Below, one piece after another: positions 60,589-64,000 of a stretch of 64,000 bases of DNA (position 1 is its first letter; every line of letters starts with the position of its first letter). The stretch comes from Nonomuraea sp. PA05. GTDB lineage: Bacteria > Actinomycetota > Actinomycetes > Streptosporangiales > Streptosporangiaceae. Where the stretch lies: the NCBI RefSeq assembly GCF_008086045.1, contig NZ_VSEY01000006.1, forward strand, positions 248,001 to 312,000. Reading direction: 5' to 3'. Below the pieces are notes generated by a model. It saw nothing but the letters and a program-made list of their open reading frames with translations, ran no database searches and had not been told where the DNA came from. Both the position numbers and the translations under genes were made by a program.

Positions 60589-62936
60589 CGACCAGGTTGT
60601 TCGGCGAGTCCGTCCAGCGGCGCGAGGACCCCAGGCTGCTCACCGGGCAGGGCCGCTACCTCGACGACCTCGGCCGCGAGGCGCTGGCGGCGGCGTTCGT
60701 GCGCTCGCCGCACGCGCACGCCCGCGTCCGCGACGTGGACGTGACGGCCGCGCTCGACGTGCCCGGGCTGGTCGCCGTCTACACCTGGGAGGACCTGCCC
60801 GAGCGGGTCGGCCGGGCGCTGCCGCTGCTCATCCCGCACCCCGCGCTCACCCACGGGCGCACCGCCTACCCGCTGGCCAGGGACGTGGTCAGACATGTCG
60901 GCGAGCCGGTCGTGATGGTGGTGGCCGCCGACCGGTACGCCGCCGAGGACGCCTGCGCGCTCATCGAGGTCGACTACGAGCCGCTCAAGCCCGTCGTCGG
61001 CATCGAGGAGGCCGTCCAGGGGGCGCAGCTCGTGCACGAGGACGTGCCGGGCAACGTCGGCGCGCACCTCGTCCAGGAGGTCGCGGCGGCCGACGGGCGC
61101 GGCGCAAGGGAGGCCATCGAGACCTCGCCGCACACGCTCGCCTTCCGGCTCGACATCGAGCGCAGCGCCAGCATGCCGCTGGAGGGCCGCGGCGTGTACG
61201 CCCGCTGGGACGGCCGCGACCTGCGCGTCTACTCCAGCACCCAGACCTCCACCAGCGTGCGCATGGCCGTGGCCGCCGCGCTCGGCCTGCCGCTGCCGCA
61301 CGTCGAGGTGATCGCCCCCGACGTGGGCGGCGGCTTCGGCGTGAAGATCGTGCACCCGTGGCCGGAGGAGGTGCTCGTCCCGTGGGCGGCCATGACGCTC
61401 GGGCGGGAGATCAAGTGGACCGAGGACCGCAGGGAGCACTTCATCTCCTCGGCGCACGAGCGGGGGCAGGTGCAGTACGTGCGGGTCGGGTTCGACGACG
61501 ACGGGCGGGTGCTCGGGCTGGACGTGACGATCCTGCACGACCACGGCGCCTACACCCCGTACGGGATCATCGTGCCGATCGTCACCTCCACGCAGTTGCT
61601 GGGGCCGTACAAGCCGGGCTCGTACCGGGTCGAGTTCACCGCCGTCTACACCAACACCGTGCAGGTCACGCCCTACCGCGGCGCCGGGAGGCCGCAGGGC
61701 GTGTTCTGCATGGAGCGCACCATGGACAAGATCGCCCGCTACCTGGGCAAGGACCGGACGCGGGTGCGGGAGGCCAACTTCATCCGGCCCGAGGAGTTCC
61801 CGTACGACCAGGGCATGACCTTCCAGGACGGGCGGCCACTGATCTACGACAGCGGGAACTACCCGGAGATGCTGCGGATGATCAAGGAGTTGATCGGCTG
61901 GGACACCTTCGAGCGCAGGCCGGGACTCGGGATCGGGATCGGGTGCTACGTCGAGGGCACCGGCGTGGGGCCGTACGAGGGCGGGCACGTCCAGATCACC
62001 TCCGACGGGCGGGTGCACGTCTCCACCGGCCTCACCTCGCAGGGGCAGGGGCACGAGACGGCGTTCGCCCAGATCGCCGCGACCGAGCTGGGCGTGCCCA
62101 TCGAACGGGTCAGCGTCGTCACCGGCGACACCCGCAGGTTCGGCTACGCCGTCGGCACCTTCGCCTCCAGGGCGGCCGTCGTCAGCGGCAACGCCATCGC
62201 GCTGGCGTGCAGGAAGGTGCGCGAGAAGGCGCTGCGCATCGCCGCCGACGCGCTGGAGGCCGACCCGGACGACCTCGACATCGCCGAGGGCATCGTGCAC
62301 GTGGCCGGCGCGCCGTCCGCCTCCATCCCGCTGTCCACGGTCGCCGTGCTGGCCAACCCGCTGCGTTACGCCTTCGACGAGGAGACCGCCAAGGCCACCC
62401 AGTTCGCGGCGGCTGCTTCCCCGGACCGGCCGCCGGTCGCCGAGGGGGAGGAGCCCGGGCTGGAGGGGCGCGACTACTACTCGCCGATCAGGTCCACGTT
62501 CGCGGCCGGGATGCACGCCGCCATCGTCGAGACCGACCCCGACACCGCCGAGATCAGGGTCCTGCGGTACGCCGTCGTGCACGACTGCGGGCGGCTGATC
62601 AACCCCATGATCGTGGAGGGGCAGATCCACGGCGGGGTGGCGCAGGGCATCGGCGGGGCCCTGTACGAGCGGATGGTCTACGACCAGCACGGGCAGCTCG
62701 TGAACGCCTCCTTCATGGACTTCCTGATGCCGTACGCCACCGAGATCCCGCACATCGAGACCGGGCACCTGGAGACGCCGTCGCCGCTCAACCCGCTGGG
62801 GATCAAGGGGGCGGGGGAGGCGGGGGTGATCCCGGTCTCCGCGGTCATCGCGTCAGCGGTGGAGGACGCGGAGGGGATCGGGATCGACCGCATGCCGATC
62901 TCGCCGTCGGAGCTGTTCGAGCTGCGCATGGGATGA
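60585..62936 (+). CDS. Molybdenum hydroxylase large (Mo-cofactor) subunit
   Basis: A 783-residue subunit of the xanthine dehydrogenase/CO dehydrogenase family. Cofactor motifs: DVGGGFGVKIVHPWPEEVLV, TPYRGAGRPQGVFCMERTMD, QGQGHETAFAQIAATELGV and the catalytic Glu in GIKGAGEAGVIPVSA (about 744). YRGAGRP replaces the VAYRCSFR loop of true CO dehydrogenase, so a purine-type substrate fits. The gene cluster favours xanthine or hypoxanthine oxidation. Confidence 0.9.
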   Translation: MTTRLFGESVQRREDPRLLTGQGRYLDDLGREALAAAFVRSPHAHARVRDVDVTAALDVPGLVAVYTWEDLPERVGRALPLLIPHPALTHGRTAYPLARDVVRHVGEPVVMVVAADRYAAEDACALIEVDYEPLKPVVGIEEAVQGAQLVHEDVPGNVGAHLVQEVAAADGRGAREAIETSPHTLAFRLDIERSASMPLEGRGVYARWDGRDLRVYSSTQTSTSVRMAVAAALGLPLPHVEVIAPDVGGGFGVKIVHPWPEEVLVPWAAMTLGREIKWTEDRREHFISSAHERGQVQYVRVGFDDDGRVLGLDVTILHDHGAYTPYGIIVPIVTSTQLLGPYKPGSYRVEFTAVYTNTVQVTPYRGAGRPQGVFCMERTMDKIARYLGKDRTRVREANFIRPEEFPYDQGMTFQDGRPLIYDSGNYPEMLRMIKELIGWDTFERRPGLGIGIGCYVEGTGVGPYEGGHVQITSDGRVHVSTGLTSQGQGHETAFAQIAATELGVPIERVSVVTGDTRRFGYAVGTFASRAAVVSGNAIALACRKVREKALRIAADALEADPDDLDIAEGIVHVAGAPSASIPLSTVAVLANPLRYAFDEETAKATQFAAAASPDRPPVAEGEEPGLEGRDYYSPIRSTFAAGMHAAIVETDPDTAEIRVLRYAVVHDCGRLINPMIVEGQIHGGVAQGIGGALYERMVYDQHGQLVNASFMDFLMPYATEIPHIETGHLETPSPLNPLGIKGAGEAGVIPVSAVIASAVEDAEGIGIDRMPISPSELFELRMG

Positions 62937-63988
62937 TCGGCGGCATGCGCGCCCCCGACTGTGGCCCTGTCGCGTCCGATCGCGGCCTGCTCGCCCCCGA
63001 CCGTGGCCTGACCGGCTTTCCCGACGTGCCCGCCGACGCCCGGATCGTCGACCTGGCCTGGAACGCGATCACCGAGGTGCCCGGGCGGGTCGCCGGGCTG
63101 GCCGCGCTGGAGGAGCTGCGCCTCGACGGCAACCGCCTGCGCGAGCTGCCCGCCCTGTCCGGCCTCACCAGGCTCCGCGCGCTGCACCTCGACGGCAACG
63201 AGCTGACCCGCCTGCCCGCCCTCCCCGCCGGGCTGGAGACCCTCTTCCTGTACGGCAACCGCGTCGGAGCCCTGCCCGACCCGCTGCCCCCGGCCCTGCG
63301 CCACCTGGCCGCCGGAGGGAACGGACTCAGCGGCGTACCGGAGTCGTTGTGGAAGCTGACCGCCCTCGAATCCCTCAACCTGGCCGAGAACGCGCTCACC
63401 GCGATCCCCGCCGCCATCGGCGGGCTGACCCGGCTGCGCATGCTCGACCTCGGGCACAACCGGCTCACCACGATCCCGTCCGAGCTGGGCGACCTGCCGC
63501 TCACGGACTACCTCTACCTGAGCGACAACGCGTTCACCGAGGTGCCGGAGTCGATCGGGCGGCTGGACCGGCTGGCCTACCTGAACGTGACCGACAACCG
63601 GCTGGAGACGCTGCCCGACACGATCGGCTCCATGGCCTCGCTGGTCGAGCTGCGGCTGTACAACAACCGGCTGGAGCGGCTGCCCGATTCGCTCGGGCGC
63701 CTGTCGCGGCTCCGCGAGCTGCACCTCCAGGGCAACCGGCTGCGCGAGCTGCCGGAGACGCTGCCCGACGGGCTGCGGCAGCTCGACCTGCGCAACAACC
63801 TGCTGCGCGCGCTGCCCGCGAGGTTGCCCGCCGGGCTCAAACAGCTCGACCTGCGTAACAACCGGCTGCGGGAGCTGCCCGCCGACCTGCCCGACCTCGA
63901 CAAGCTCGACCTGCGGTGGAACAAGCTCGACGGCGAGCCCGAGGTGCTGCGCCGCCTGGAGGAGCGGGGGTGCGTCGTCCTGAGGTGA
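62933..63988 (+). CDS. Leucine-rich-repeat protein coupled to the molybdenum hydroxylase
   Basis: A 351-residue soluble LRR protein of about 13 repeats (LEELRLDGNRLRELPAL, LRALHLDGNELTRLPALP, LRMLDLGHNRLTTIPSEL, LRQLDLRNNLLRALPARL). ATG 62933 overlaps the hydroxylase stop (ATGA); ATG 62945 is an alternative. No enzyme domain is seen. LRR proteins bind other proteins; here it may be a chaperone-like accessory or simply an unrelated co-transcribed gene. Confidence 0.82.
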   Translation: MIGGMRAPDCGPVASDRGLLAPDRGLTGFPDVPADARIVDLAWNAITEVPGRVAGLAALEELRLDGNRLRELPALSGLTRLRALHLDGNELTRLPALPAGLETLFLYGNRVGALPDPLPPALRHLAAGGNGLSGVPESLWKLTALESLNLAENALTAIPAAIGGLTRLRMLDLGHNRLTTIPSELGDLPLTDYLYLSDNAFTEVPESIGRLDRLAYLNVTDNRLETLPDTIGSMASLVELRLYNNRLERLPDSLGRLSRLRELHLQGNRLRELPETLPDGLRQLDLRNNLLRALPARLPAGLKQLDLRNNRLRELPADLPDLDKLDLRWNKLDGEPEVLRRLEERGCVVLR

Positions 63989-64000
63989 ACCGCGCCCCGT

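Noticed and set aside
60528..62768. 746-codon minus-strand open frame
   Set aside because: Antisense shadow of the molybdenum hydroxylase subunit with repetitive Val/Asp/Gly/His composition.

Overview
The window is high-GC DNA from a filamentous actinobacterium, most likely Streptosporangiales (Nonomuraea-like; an inference from gene content, not a database match). The lineage markers are a WhiB regulator, three DinB/mycothiol-isomerase-fold proteins, an XRE/DUF5753-DUF397 pair with an anti-sigma-type ATPase, two transmembrane Ser/Thr kinases, two ECF sigma factors and frequent GTG/TTG starts. I see no rRNA, tRNA, CRISPR array, prophage or insertion sequence; this is chromosomal core/accessory DNA.

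Layout. 1-8 kb: a truncated aldehyde dehydrogenase, a zinc-ribbon methyltransferase, two secreted proteins (one with RTX-like repeats), a U32-like protein, PgeF, a RibD-like reductase coupled to an ATP-dependent DNA ligase, and small membrane proteins. 8-17 kb: GlgX, OsmC, an ECF sigma factor separated from a DinB-fold gene by an in-frame 60-bp repeat, a His-rich secreted protein, an HD phosphohydrolase, an ankyrin protein and a DUF1707 protein. 16.8-20.6 kb: an assimilatory sulfur operon (sir, zinc ribbon, cysH, cbiX) preceded by a cysteine-rich leader peptide. 20.6-30 kb: YccF and YihY membrane proteins, a kinase, glyA under a probable ZTP riboswitch, and an ECF sigma/anti-sigma pair that shares a promoter motif with a secreted CHRD protein; then rsgA. 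31-33 kb: the ATPase/XRE/DUF397 locus with palindromic operators. 35-40 kb: whiB, an iron-box-controlled sucrase/ferredoxin-like gene, a TetR-glpD unit and a divergent AGPS-like oxidase. 40-50 kb: a phosphoesterase, an unusual PolA-like polymerase, two MFS pumps, a MOSC protein, TetR and a kinase with decapeptide repeats. 50.6-63 kb: a purine/ureide island. DUF1116, FdrA and DUF2877 (AllFGH-like oxamate carbamoyltransferase) lie divergent from a PucR regulator, followed by two NCS2 permeases and a three-subunit molybdenum hydroxylase, and end with a leucine-rich-repeat protein.

Two themes stand out. First, cis-regulation can be read directly in the DNA: a Cys attenuator leader, a riboswitch, an IdeR/DtxR iron box, ECF promoter pairs, TetR and XRE operators, and strong hairpin terminators. 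Second, many gene boundaries carry private minisatellites (periods of 10 to 60 bp) that often begin inside the last codons or at the stop/start junction of the adjacent gene.
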